Below, piece after piece: positions 35,086 to 42,752 of a stretch of 64,000 nucleotides of DNA. The translations under genes and the position numbers were made by a program. Positions within the stretch are counted from its first letter, which is position 1. Every line of letters starts with the position of its first letter. The stretch is from the NCBI GenBank assembly GCA_023265455.1, contig JAHFTQ010000011.1:1-64000 (forward strand), read 5' to 3'. Origin of the DNA: Parachlamydiales bacterium (GTDB taxonomy: Bacteria > Chlamydiota > Chlamydiia > Chlamydiales > Rhabdochlamydiaceae). The notes beneath the pieces are model-generated. The model was given only the letters and a program-made list of their open reading frames with translations, had not been told where the DNA came from and did no database searches.

Positions 35086-35385
35086 AAAAAACCTTCTATC
35101 AATTTAGATAAACGCAAAATTGAAAGATTTTGTAAAAAGTATCATATTATTTATTTGGCTATTTTTGGTTCTGTTTTAACCTCGAATTTCTCAGCAAAAA
35201 GTGATATAGACATATTGGTCAAGTTCGAAAAAAAACATATCCCTCACCTTTTCAGCTTTGCTGGTATTGAGTCGGAACTTGGTGAAATTATTGGACGACA
35301 AGTAGATTTAAAAACTCCAAATGATTTAAGCCCTCTCTTCCGGGATGAAGTCCTGACAAAAGCAAAGCCTATCTATGGAAAATAA
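35086..35385 (+). CDS. MNT-type minimal nucleotidyltransferase antitoxin (HEPN/MNT pair)
   Basis: The frame opens at 35023, inside the ssrA downstream region, but the GTG at 35086 begins the conserved part (VKKPSINLDKRKIERF), giving about 100 residues. The nucleotidyltransferase signature is GSVLTSNFSAKSDIDILV, with Gly29-Ser30 and the metal ligands Asp41 and Asp43 (numbered from the GTG). MntA-type enzymes neutralise HEPN toxins by transferring AMP to a tyrosine next to the toxin active site. It overlaps the downstream HEPN gene by 11 bases, as usual in these modules. The start choice is uncertain. Confidence 0.85.
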   Translation, partial: KKPSINLDKRKIERFCKKYHIIYLAIFGSVLTSNFSAKSDIDILVKFEKKHIPHLFSFAGIESELGEIIGRQVDLKTPNDLSPLFRDEVLTKAKPIYGK

Positions 35386-35722
35386 AGACTTAATCCGCTT
35401 CAAACATATGCTCGAATCTGCCCAGGCCATCCTTTCTTTTTCTCAAGGAAGAAAAAGAATGGACTTGGATAAAGATCGACAGTTCCTCTCTGCTGTTGTA
35501 AGAGAATTTGAGATTATAGGCGAAGCCGCAGGAAAAATTTCTAAAAAAAACCAAAAGCGATTTCCTGAAATCCCCTGGAAAGACACTGTTGGAATGAGAA
35601 ATCGCCTTATCCATGCCTATTTTCATATCGATCATGATGTCGTTTGGAGAACAGTTCGCGATTATTTACCATCTCTATGCCAGCATCTCGAACAAATCGT
35701 TACTGTTTTAGAGCAGAAATAA
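35375..35722 (+). CDS. HEPN-domain toxin (HepT/DUF86)
   Basis: The 115-residue all-helical protein has the HEPN ribonuclease motif RNRLIHAY: Arg75, His80 and Tyr82 make the full R-x4-H-x-Y pattern, where the tyrosine is the target of AMPylation by the partner MNT protein. EIIGEAAGKIS and PEIPWKDTVGMRNRLIH are typical DUF86 segments. The pair forms a type VII toxin-antitoxin system, located first in the island behind ssrA, where it could stabilise the island. Confidence 0.9.
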   Translation: MENKDLIRFKHMLESAQAILSFSQGRKRMDLDKDRQFLSAVVREFEIIGEAAGKISKKNQKRFPEIPWKDTVGMRNRLIHAYFHIDHDVVWRTVRDYLPSLCQHLEQIVTVLEQK

Positions 35723-35790
35723 ATTTTTTAGCAGCAAGACTATCAAGTTGTTGGCCAAATTCTCAGAAAAGACAAGCAAGGGGAAACTTC

Positions 35791-36675
35791 ATGATTTCAG
35801 CCGAAGAGCGATATTCTAAGTACCAAGTCACCGTCCATGGACTCAAAATGGCATATATCGATGAGGGCGTAGGTGATCCGATCATCTTTCTTCATGGCAA
35901 TCCATCATCCTCTTACGAATGGCGTAATGTCATCCCGCATCTTGTCAATATGGGTCGTTGCATTGCCCCAGATCTTATCGGAATGGGTGACTCAGATAAG
36001 CTACCCAATAGCGGGCCATCATCCTATCGCTTTATTGAACATCGCAAATACCTAGACGCATTTCTTGAAACACTTGATTTGCGAAATCGGATCACTTTAG
36101 TGCTTCATGATTGGGGTTCGGCGCTTGGCTTCGATTGGGCATATCGCCATCCCCATGCAATTCACGCCATTGCATACATGGAATCGTTTGTCAAACCGAT
36201 TGATTCCTGGGATGCGTGGCCTAAGGAAGCCGTCGCATTGTTTCAGACAATACGATCGAATGGAGGTGAAGAGTTAGTTCTCGACAAGAATTTTTTTGTA
36301 GAAAATATCTTACCGGCGAGCGTCTTGCGAAAATTATCGGATGCTGAAATGGCCGTCTACCGTCGACCTTACAAAAATCGGGGTGAATCGCGGCGGCCAA
36401 CCCTAACATGGCCACGTGAAATTCCAATAGCTGGTGAGCCCAAAGATGTCCACGATATCATCCAAACCTACGGCCAATGGCTTGCTTCTTCAGATATTCC
36501 AAAGCTGTTCATTGAGGCTATTCCCGGCGCAATGTTCGAATCACACCGAAATTTTGCCAAAACATGGCCCAACCAGACACACGTAAAAATTACAGGTGGC
36601 CACTTTGTAAACGAAGACTCTCCAGATGAAACAGGAGCAGCTATCGTTGCATGGCTACAAAACATCAGAAAATAA
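35791..36675 (+). CDS. Haloalkane dehalogenase (HLD-II subfamily)
   Basis: The frame opens at 35644, overlapping the HEPN gene, but the ATG at 35791 has AAGGGG six bases upstream and starts the conserved enzyme, giving 294 residues. The full HLD-II catalytic set is present: Asn37 (HGNPSSS), Asp107 nucleophile and Trp108 (VLHDWGSALG), Glu131 (YMESF) and His271 (GGHFVNED), positions one lower than in LinB. These alpha/beta-hydrolases split carbon-halogen bonds by a covalent alkyl-enzyme intermediate. The gene lies in the ssrA island and was probably acquired by transfer. Its natural substrate inside a host cell is unclear. Confidence 0.93.
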   Translation: MISAEERYSKYQVTVHGLKMAYIDEGVGDPIIFLHGNPSSSYEWRNVIPHLVNMGRCIAPDLIGMGDSDKLPNSGPSSYRFIEHRKYLDAFLETLDLRNRITLVLHDWGSALGFDWAYRHPHAIHAIAYMESFVKPIDSWDAWPKEAVALFQTIRSNGGEELVLDKNFFVENILPASVLRKLSDAEMAVYRRPYKNRGESRRPTLTWPREIPIAGEPKDVHDIIQTYGQWLASSDIPKLFIEAIPGAMFESHRNFAKTWPNQTHVKITGGHFVNEDSPDETGAAIVAWLQNIRK

Positions 36676-36676
36676 A

Positions 36677-37132
36677 TTATCGATTTTGAGGATATTCAAA
36701 AACTGAAATATCCTCTTTCTCTTTCCATCCCCTTTTAGCATAGAAATTTTTACGATACATGAGGCTATTGCAATTGTTCTCTAAAAATATCCTCGCACAG
36801 CTCCTCTTTTGGGCCTCTTGGATAGCTGCCTCTAATAGGTTATTGCCTACACCTTTTAATCTCCATTCTTCCTGCACAAATAAACTCGAAATAAAAGCTT
36901 CAGATGAGTCGGCCCACAATTCATGTATCCACTGAATAAGAATATAGCCGATAATAGCATGATTGGAAGAATGGGCGATAAGTAGGGTTGATGCTTTTGC
37001 CTCCAGCGCATTTAAACAAGAAATAACTCTTTTTTCTAGACGGCTTGCCGGGGTTTCTTTAAATTGTTCCCTGAGTAGGAAAATCAACCCTTGACTGTCT
37101 GGCTCTTTAAATTCTCTTATTACAAACATCAT
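36677..37132 (-). CDS. GNAT-family N-acetyltransferase
   Basis: The 151-residue protein has the acetyl-CoA binding pattern LFVQEEWRLKGVGNNLLEAAIQEA (R/Q-x-x-G-x-G/A type, here RLKGVG) and the C-terminal ENNCNSLMYRKNFYAKRGW of the GNAT fold. It transfers an acetyl group from acetyl-CoA to an unknown amine. It is convergent with the dehalogenase with a single base between stops. It is one of several small stand-alone enzymes carried in this island. Confidence 0.87.
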   Translation of the reverse strand: MMFVIREFKEPDSQGLIFLLREQFKETPASRLEKRVISCLNALEAKASTLLIAHSSNHAIIGYILIQWIHELWADSSEAFISSLFVQEEWRLKGVGNNLLEAAIQEAQKRSCARIFLENNCNSLMYRKNFYAKRGWKEKEDISVFEYPQNR

Positions 37133-37172
37133 CTCTATCCCGCTCGAGATAACCAGTGATAGGTTTGATAAA

Positions 37173-37626
37173 ATGCCTGAGATTCTTGAACAACCCTTTG
37201 ATAGCCAAGCTCTTTTGATATTTTTGTAACATCAATAGCTAATATCCCGTTCATAGCCTAGTTCTAGCAGCCAAATCGTCTGTTTTTGAGAAAATGTTCC
37301 AAAGCGGGTGCAAAGAAACCGAATCGGGAGCCGTGATTCCCATCATCATGGAGGCCTTCGAAGAACAAAGTGCTGAGATGCTGCTCGACTATTTCTATAC
37401 TGGAGAACTGAAGTTAGAAGGCGCTTCAGTGAAGCAGATAGACAATTTGGTGAATTTTTCTGACCAGTATCACATATCCCATTTGCAGCAGCTCTGTTTC
37501 GAGCACCTCTGCAAAAGCGTCAACGCTGACACACTGGAAGAATATATTGCCCTGGCAAGACATTATCAGCATGAAGAACTGGAAGCGGCGCTTATTGGGC
37601 ACATTGGGCAGAGTAACTGTAGATAA
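37173..37626 (+). pseudogene. BTB/POZ-domain gene remnant with two frameshifts
   Basis: A BTB-type sequence can be pieced together from three frames: MPEILEQPFDSQAL from the ATG at 37173, then DIFVTSIANIP from about 37217, then VHSLVLAAKSSVFEKMF from about 37250 onward to the stop at 37626. The last frame includes the typical BTB continuation LLDYFYTGEL and LQQLCFEHLC. The in-frame ATG at 37294 would yield only a domain lacking its dimerisation half. BTB proteins act in host ubiquitin ligases and are expanded in amoeba-associated chlamydiae. The decay suggests loss of function unless programmed shifts occur. Confidence 0.75.
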
Positions 37627-37635
37627 TTTTGATCC

Positions 37636-37914
37636 ATAATTGGTGAACATAACGTTGGCCTAGAGCTTCAAGCAGCTTAACCGCTTTTGAACTCCGATAC
37701 CCTAAAGCCTGATCAGGAGCGTTAGAAGTATCGTCATTAACCCTGGTGTGGTCCTCCTCTCCGCCTCTTGGAGAAGGGTGCCGAGATTAAATGAGGCACG
37801 TGGATCTGAAGTGGGGCGCCTCCCAGCAGGATCTATTAAATTTAGGAGGCGATAAGCATGTAGGCACGAGTAGGATGTTTGCTTAGGACGAGAGTTCGAA
37901 TCTCTCCACCTCCA
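37636..37914 (+). pseudogene. 5'-truncated second copy of tmRNA
   Basis: These 279 bases match 34696-34974 of ssrA without gaps at a constant offset of 2,940, with only two differences that I can see (34718/37658 and one in CAGCAAGA versus CAGCAGGA). The copy begins six bases before the resume codon, so it keeps the tag frame (with Asp changed to Gly), the later pseudoknots and the tRNA-like 3' half, but lacks the 5' half. Alone it cannot form the acceptor stem. It ends at the same base as ssrA and is followed by a different terminator. Confidence 0.93.
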
Positions 37915-37921
37915 TCCCATC

Positions 37922-37954
37922 AAAAGGCTTCGGATTAGATTCCGAAGCCTTTTG
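37922..37954 (+). terminator. Rho-independent terminator after the tmRNA copy
   Basis: AAAAGGCTTCGGA / TCCGAAGCCTTTT hairpin followed by GTTTTT. Because the stem is A-rich on its left, it can also serve the convergent minus-strand gene ending at 37979. A near-identical hairpin stands at 43768-43800 beside another tmRNA-tail remnant. Confidence 0.85.
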
Positions 37955-37978
37955 TTTTTAGAGATTTGAGTGACTTCT

Positions 37979-38590
37979 TTACAACTTGGCAACCGCCCCT
38001 GCAAGCTTCTTGAATTTGTCAGGCTGGGACAACTTGATGTCCTCCAAAAACGCCTCCTTATCGAGAGCGTTCATATGAGGGAATAAAATTTTGAGCATCT
38101 CTACCATTTCCTCACATGTCATGACTTTGTACGTCGCATCCTCAACTTGCCGTAATTCTTCATCCGTATAGAGCCTCTGGAGTTCGGGTAAAATTTTCGT
38201 CTCCTCTTCATGCAAATGAAGAAGATTCTCCCCTACAAATTTACGAAAAGTCAAATAGAGCTCGTAGCCGATTTCTATCCTCTTATTTCGATCGAGCTCC
38301 TTTTTTAACACGTCAAATAATCGATCAATTTTGGGGAAGGCCGCTTCCATCTCCTCATGCTGCTCGTGAGCTTGAAGATGTACAGCAGACCCCTTCCGCT
38401 CCAGCAAAGCATGCAGCCTTTCCTCTTCATATTTTGCATGGTCTTGAAGCATGCCAGCCAGTTCAGTCCATTCCTTTCTCGCTGTTTCAATTTGATTGTC
38501 CTCGCGGAAATCGCTTTTGGCAATAAGCCTCTCCAGGTCATTGAGAGCAGCGCTGACATATTTGTGCTCCCTGTAAAATTTTACCCTCAT
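37979..38590 (-). CDS. Hemerythrin-like HHE-domain protein
   Basis: The 203-residue helical protein carries histidines and glutamates in the hemerythrin pattern: His8, DHAKYEEERLH, HEQHEEMEAAF and LLHLHEEETKILPEL. These would bind a di-iron centre used for oxygen, NO or iron handling. The C-terminal 50 residues (EEMVEMLKILFPHMNALDKEAFL) resemble the tail of similar bacterial HHE proteins. Its start overlaps the RhuM stop (ATGA), so both are one operon on the minus strand. Confidence 0.85.
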   Translation of the reverse strand: MRVKFYREHKYVSAALNDLERLIAKSDFREDNQIETARKEWTELAGMLQDHAKYEEERLHALLERKGSAVHLQAHEQHEEMEAAFPKIDRLFDVLKKELDRNKRIEIGYELYLTFRKFVGENLLHLHEEETKILPELQRLYTDEELRQVEDATYKVMTCEEMVEMLKILFPHMNALDKEAFLEDIKLSQPDKFKKLAGAVAKL

Positions 38591-39603
38591 TTTTTACCAT
38601 CCTTTACTGGATCGACATGGGCTATAAGCTCTTCCAGAAGCGCTATATCCTCCGCATCAGCCAATTTTTTGGCCTCCTCCTGACGCCTAGTATCGAACTC
38701 TTCATACCTTTCAATGGCAAGTTGTTCAGCAACATGTGCAGAGACTTTCCCCGCATGGGTGAGAAGATCACTCCCGTTAAAAGTGAGGAATGCATCCAAT
38801 TTTTGCTCCCACTCAGCCATGGTTACCGCCTTACGACGCTTAGCTTGGTTTTCAGCATAATCCAGATACATGACGACAATTTGATTTAACTCTTCAATTT
38901 CCGGCTGATCGAGGTAGTTTTTGGCTATTGTTACATCCTGCTGACGCACCCGGCTACCTTTCCAACTTTTGAGACCCATATTGGATTTCGCTGGATCTGA
39001 CCGTTCCACAATAATTTCAGGAGCCGTATGGTGCGTAGTTGCCCACAGCATTTTGTTTTGAACTCTTTTAAAGAAAAGCTGAGCCTGGTCACTTTTGGAG
39101 TCGTAATCAATGGCCGTAGCGTAAAGATCTCGAACCTTTTGATAAAACCGTTTTTCCGAAGCACGGATCTCACGGATGCGCTCAAGCCACTCATCGAAAT
39201 AATCCCATGTCGTTTGATTTTTCAACCTCTCATCATCCATCGCAAAACCTTTTACAAGGTAGTCACGAAGAATCGTTGTAGCCCACTTACGAAATTGAAC
39301 TCCACGAGGAGAGCGAGTGCGATACCCGACGGCCAGGATTAGATCGAGATTATAGTGAATGACCTCGTACTGCTTTCCATCATCAGCAGTTTGTCGGAAT
39401 TTCCGACAAACTCGATCTGCCTCCAGCTCCCCATCACTAAAAATCGCACTAATATGTTCAGCGATTGTAGAGCGACCCTTGTCAAAGAGCTCAGCGATCT
39501 CCGCCTGAGTAAGCCAGACAGTATTATCTAATAGCTTAATTTTTAAGCATATAGCCCCATCATGGGCAGTGTATAAAATAACTTCGCCGCTTGCTCCAGA
39601 CAC
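38587..39603 (-). CDS. RhuM family protein
   Basis: The 338-residue protein opens with ILYTAHDGAICLKIKLLDNTVWLTQAEIAELFDKGRSTI and contains the RhuM hallmarks LILAVGYRTRSPRGVQFRKWAT and LRDYLVKGFAMDDERLKN. RhuM was first described in a Salmonella pathogenicity island; the N-terminal part resembles phage KilA/Bro-type DNA-binding modules and the family is typical of mobile islands. Its molecular role is unknown. It is the upstream partner of the HHE gene. Confidence 0.9.
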   Translation of the reverse strand: MSGASGEVILYTAHDGAICLKIKLLDNTVWLTQAEIAELFDKGRSTIAEHISAIFSDGELEADRVCRKFRQTADDGKQYEVIHYNLDLILAVGYRTRSPRGVQFRKWATTILRDYLVKGFAMDDERLKNQTTWDYFDEWLERIREIRASEKRFYQKVRDLYATAIDYDSKSDQAQLFFKRVQNKMLWATTHHTAPEIIVERSDPAKSNMGLKSWKGSRVRQQDVTIAKNYLDQPEIEELNQIVVMYLDYAENQAKRRKAVTMAEWEQKLDAFLTFNGSDLLTHAGKVSAHVAEQLAIERYEEFDTRRQEEAKKLADAEDIALLEELIAHVDPVKDGKK

Positions 39604-39812
39604 AATTTCTCCTCCTCAAACTATTCCTATTGAAATAGGCCGTACCTACCCCTCAACTGTACGCCTCAACAAAATCGAGGATATGAAATCCTGACAGCGG
39701 ATACAGTGAGCAGACACTTACGCCATAGTGTATAACAAAAACAATTGTCGTTGGTCTATGGAAATGAAATCACACCCTCATTAACACACTTGGGATCTTC
39801 ATTTTGCTCCAG

Positions 39813-39844
39813 TCAAAAGTTCTGAATGCATCTCTCCACCTCCA
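39813..39844 (+). repeat. tmRNA 3'-tail remnant (att-like copy 3)
   Basis: TCTCTCCACCTCCA is identical to the last 14 bases of ssrA. It is preceded by AGTTCTGAATGCA, an altered version of the T-loop AGTTCGAAT. The rest of the 310-bp gap 39604-39913 contains no gene that I can see, only this remnant and the following hairpin. Confidence 0.8.
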
Positions 39845-39846
39845 AT

Positions 39847-39871
39847 TGGTTGGATGCGATAAACATCCAAC
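39847..39871 (+). terminator. Hairpin next to tmRNA-tail copy 3
   Basis: GGTTGGATG / CATCCAACC stem with a seven-base loop, in the position occupied by terminators beside the other tail copies. The T-tract is poor (TTCATT), so activity is uncertain. Confidence 0.55.
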
Positions 39872-39913
39872 CTTCATTAGAATGTCAGGCCTGAATTGCA
39901 AGCCTGACCCTGA

Positions 39914-41413
39914 TTATAGATTGTTACCTCGTAAAGATCGTCCTTTAGGTTCATAACCTTCACGTAGCACACCTTTGGAATGTAAAAGTTCCACGGCCTC
40001 AGCTGAATCCTTCACCTTAGAAGCACTACGTGCTAACATTTCCTCTTCAAATTCAGTTAGTACAATTTCTCTCACTCCGGTTTCTCTCCATTTAGACAAG
40101 GAAGTACATGCTACTGAAATGTTACGAGCCAGTGCCAGTGCATCCAACAGAGCCTGATTTGCACCTTGTCCTTTAAATGGACTCATAGGGTGAGCTGCAT
40201 CTCCAATCAAAGTAAATGGCCCCGCTTTTTCCAATAATTCCGGCTTGAGTAATTCTCGGTCGTACACGGGATAACCTGAAATTTGTGCTGGTAGAGTTGC
40301 TGATAAGATTTGAGGAATGGGCTCATGCCACTGTGCTCTACGACATGCTTCTTCTTTAAGGGCCTGAGCTCCTTGTGCACTTAAAGCCTTAGCTTCTTCT
40401 TCGGGCATGGGGAAACTAAGTTGCCACATTACCGAGTCTAACGAGTAAGGCATCATGTAGATTCGCTCATAGCCATTGACGGTTTGAAATACGGTGGCTG
40501 AGTCGAGCAAAGAACTCTCAACACCCTTAAGAACCTCTAAAGAACAAATACCCAAAATTACTACATAACCCAGGTAACGCAAAGGAGTGATATCCTCACC
40601 AATCAACAAGCTGCGCACAACACTACGAATCCCATCGGCACCTACCACCAAATCTGCCTTAGCATTCTTCATCTCTCTGTTAACTTGAAAGCTTAGTTCA
40701 ACACCTTTATCTTCACATTGTTTAAAACAAACTAAGCGGTATCCCCACTGCACGGCAGCATGGTCACCTAACTGCTGAAGTAACGCTAAGCGCAAGGCCT
40801 GTCGCGGGATATGCACATTTCTACGCCTTGGAGACTTTTTAATGTTTACATGCGTCCTCACCCCCCATTCAGTAATTTCTTTTCCTTCTGTAGTAAGCAC
40901 CACATGGCGTGTGGAATTAATCCCGTCTTTTAAAGAGAAAAGACCCAATTCTTTCATTGCCTTACTTGCTTGTTGCAAGGTGACTCCGTACCCCTGAGCT
41001 CGTGCATCGAAACTGCTATCGCGCTCATAAAGGGTAAATGGAATGCCACGATGCAAACAAGCTACAGCAAGTGCCACGCCTGCTATACCTGCACCAATAA
41101 TTGCTAGATGTGGATAGTTTTCTGAATCTGCTACAGGGTGACTAGTGGCAGGAATCAAGCCAGATCCACTGCAATTATCGCATAAAAGTTGAGTAATCTT
41201 AGGGCGAACCGAAAACTTTCCATCACCCTTAGTTTTTTCAAATTCATTAATTGCTATTTGGTAGCGGATTCTCGCCTTCTTGCGGAGCCTCAAGTTTTTT
41301 TTGCCGCGTCCACAACATTTCGGACAAATAGTCCAATAATCTTCTTTATTTTTCGTTTTTTTCAATCTTTTTTCAATTTTGTATATAACCTTATTATGTC
41401 TTCTGGGATACAT
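39914..41413 (-). CDS. FAD-dependent monooxygenase with N-terminal zinc-ribbon extension
   Basis: The 499-residue protein joins two parts. Residues 1-90 contain two CxxC knuckles (CPKCCGRG at 30-37, CDNCSGSG at 78-85), like the DnaJ cysteine-rich repeat, separated by a basic helical stretch. Residues 102-490 form a PHBH-type FAD monooxygenase: Rossmann motif IIGAGIAG (105-112), the DG motif ADLVVGADGIRS and the GD motif FTLIGDAAHPMSPFKGQG. Such enzymes hydroxylate aromatic or polyketide substrates with NAD(P)H; related tetracycline-inactivating enzymes also exist. The fusion is unusual and its purpose unknown. It lies in the ssrA island, so transfer is likely. Confidence 0.85.
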   Translation of the reverse strand: MYPRRHNKVIYKIEKRLKKTKNKEDYWTICPKCCGRGKKNLRLRKKARIRYQIAINEFEKTKGDGKFSVRPKITQLLCDNCSGSGLIPATSHPVADSENYPHLAIIGAGIAGVALAVACLHRGIPFTLYERDSSFDARAQGYGVTLQQASKAMKELGLFSLKDGINSTRHVVLTTEGKEITEWGVRTHVNIKKSPRRRNVHIPRQALRLALLQQLGDHAAVQWGYRLVCFKQCEDKGVELSFQVNREMKNAKADLVVGADGIRSVVRSLLIGEDITPLRYLGYVVILGICSLEVLKGVESSLLDSATVFQTVNGYERIYMMPYSLDSVMWQLSFPMPEEEAKALSAQGAQALKEEACRRAQWHEPIPQILSATLPAQISGYPVYDRELLKPELLEKAGPFTLIGDAAHPMSPFKGQGANQALLDALALARNISVACTSLSKWRETGVREIVLTEFEEEMLARSASKVKDSAEAVELLHSKGVLREGYEPKGRSLRGNNL

Positions 41414-41535
41414 TGTTTCAATTGAAATTTAAGCGATTAATCTTGAAAGAATTGAAAGTTCTTGCGAGAGACTTAGCCAGTCAAAAGTTCGAAGTGTTCC
41501 CAGTATCTGGATGATTGGGAGTTGCTTATTTTTTT

Positions 41536-41573
41536 TGACATCCTCCCCTCCATTTATGGAAGGGAGGATGTCA
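41536..41573. repeat. Orphan IS200/IS605-type end hairpin
   Basis: Inverted repeat with 17-base arms (TGACATCCTCCCCTCCA / TGGAAGGGAGGATGTCA, one mismatch) and a TTTA loop, preceded by T8. The GACATCCTCCC stem and TTTA loop are typical of ends of TnpB-carrying IS200/IS605 elements. No transposase or TnpB gene is next to it, so it is a remnant or a MITE-like derivative. A T-tract in terminator position is lacking on either strand. Confidence 0.6.
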
Positions 41574-41589
41574 ATTCCTGCGTTTGGTA

Positions 41590-42612
41590 TCAGACACCGA
41601 CTTGAGAATTCCAACTCTCTTTCAGTAGAGGCAAGACGAATTCAAGAAAAGTCTGAGGATCTTTATGCGAGGCGCTCAGAACCAATTGTCTCTTCTCCAT
41701 GAGTTGAGCATTGCCTTTGAAGATAAATCCTAGTAGTTGCTTCAATTTATTCACGCGCAATTTTGTGGAAAAATCCTCGGGTGTCTCTGCTATAAAAGCA
41801 TCAAAAAATCCAAGTAGATTTCCCCATTTTAACTCGTAGGGAACCTGAGAATAACAAGCCCGAATTTGGTAAAAAATGAAGGGATTAATGATGCTTCCTC
41901 TTCCAATCATCAATCCATCGCATCCTGTTGTACGCAGCATAGTCATAGCATCATTTACAGTAAGAATATCTCCATTGCCTACGAGAGGGATTCTGAGAAG
42001 AGATTTTGCTCTGGCAATCAAGTCCCATCTGGCTGGCGGGCCATAGCCATCGACCTTTGTCCTGGGATGCAGTGTGATATAGCGCACCCCGCTCTCCTGC
42101 GCAGCGAGGATATTTTCCTCAAATAGAGAGATATCTTCGTACCCGGATCTCATTTTTATTGTCACAGGAATAGTCACTGCCCGAACGACTGCCTCTGCCA
42201 CTTCATGCAAGATCTTGGGATCTTTCAACAAACTGGAGCCAGCACCGCGCCCTGTTACCGTATTGGAGGGACATCCACAATTAACATCGATCCGCGGAGC
42301 GCCTTTTTGGGCCAGCTCTTGTGCCATCTCCGCCATCAAATCGGGATCAGACCCCATGATCTGCGCCGCAAGGGGAATGGGAGCCAATTCATCTGCAACA
42401 TAGACCTTGGCCAAACTTTTGATGTGGGCATTTGCTGGAACGCGAAGAAAATCCCTAACAGCCTCATCAAACCCTCCAATGGACGCCATGGCTTTTCGAA
42501 AGGAGCGGTCGCCCACCCCTTCCATCGGAGCCAGTTGAAGATAGGGACAACCATTTTTGTCTTGAGGGAGCAGGGTCATGCAAATAGGATACACTACAAT
42601 AGATTTAATCAT
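41590..42612 (-). CDS. tRNA-dihydrouridine synthase (Dus family, DusC-like)
   Basis: The 340-residue TIM-barrel flavoprotein has YLQLAPMEGVGDRSFR, the catalytic-cysteine motif DVNCGCPSNTVTGRGAGSSLLKDP, the FMN-phosphate region TLHPRTKVDGYG and LVGNGDI, and GCDGLMIGRGSI. It reduces a uridine in tRNA to dihydrouridine with NADPH and FMN. The PMEGV and NCGCPS-x-TV-x-G patterns are closest to DusC. An alternative ATG at 42579 would remove 11 residues. Although a core-type enzyme, it lies between two tmRNA-tail remnants. Confidence 0.9.
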   Translation of the reverse strand: MIKSIVVYPICMTLLPQDKNGCPYLQLAPMEGVGDRSFRKAMASIGGFDEAVRDFLRVPANAHIKSLAKVYVADELAPIPLAAQIMGSDPDLMAEMAQELAQKGAPRIDVNCGCPSNTVTGRGAGSSLLKDPKILHEVAEAVVRAVTIPVTIKMRSGYEDISLFEENILAAQESGVRYITLHPRTKVDGYGPPARWDLIARAKSLLRIPLVGNGDILTVNDAMTMLRTTGCDGLMIGRGSIINPFIFYQIRACYSQVPYELKWGNLLGFFDAFIAETPEDFSTKLRVNKLKQLLGFIFKGNAQLMEKRQLVLSASHKDPQTFLEFVLPLLKESWNSQVGV

Positions 42613-42688
42613 AAGACGTTAGGAAATCCCGAACCGCTGGAAGATTTTTTGGACAGTTTAATATTTTAGTTTGGGAAAAGTATGCCAA

Positions 42689-42720
42689 TCAAAAGTTCTG
42701 AATGCATCTCTCCAACTCCA
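42689..42720 (+). repeat. tmRNA 3'-tail remnant (att-like copy 4)
   Basis: AGTTCTGAATGCATCTCTCC followed by AACTCCA matches copy 3 almost base for base (including the preceding TCAAA) and the ssrA tail with one change in CACCTCCA. Confidence 0.8.
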
Positions 42721-42749
42721 TAGGCCGGGAATTTTCCTGGCCTTTTTTT
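42721..42749 (+). terminator. Terminator beside tmRNA-tail copy 4
   Basis: AGGCCGGGAA / TTCCTGGCCT hairpin followed by T7, a decayed version of the ssrA terminator. It lies just after the stop of the minus-strand VOC gene. Confidence 0.85.
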
Positions 42750-42752
42750 CTT

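Noticed and set aside
34902..35117. Minus-strand frame over the tmRNA 3' end, and a similar one at 37702-38004 over its copy
   Set aside because: Frames antisense to tmRNA are a common annotation artefact; no start signal or domain supports them.
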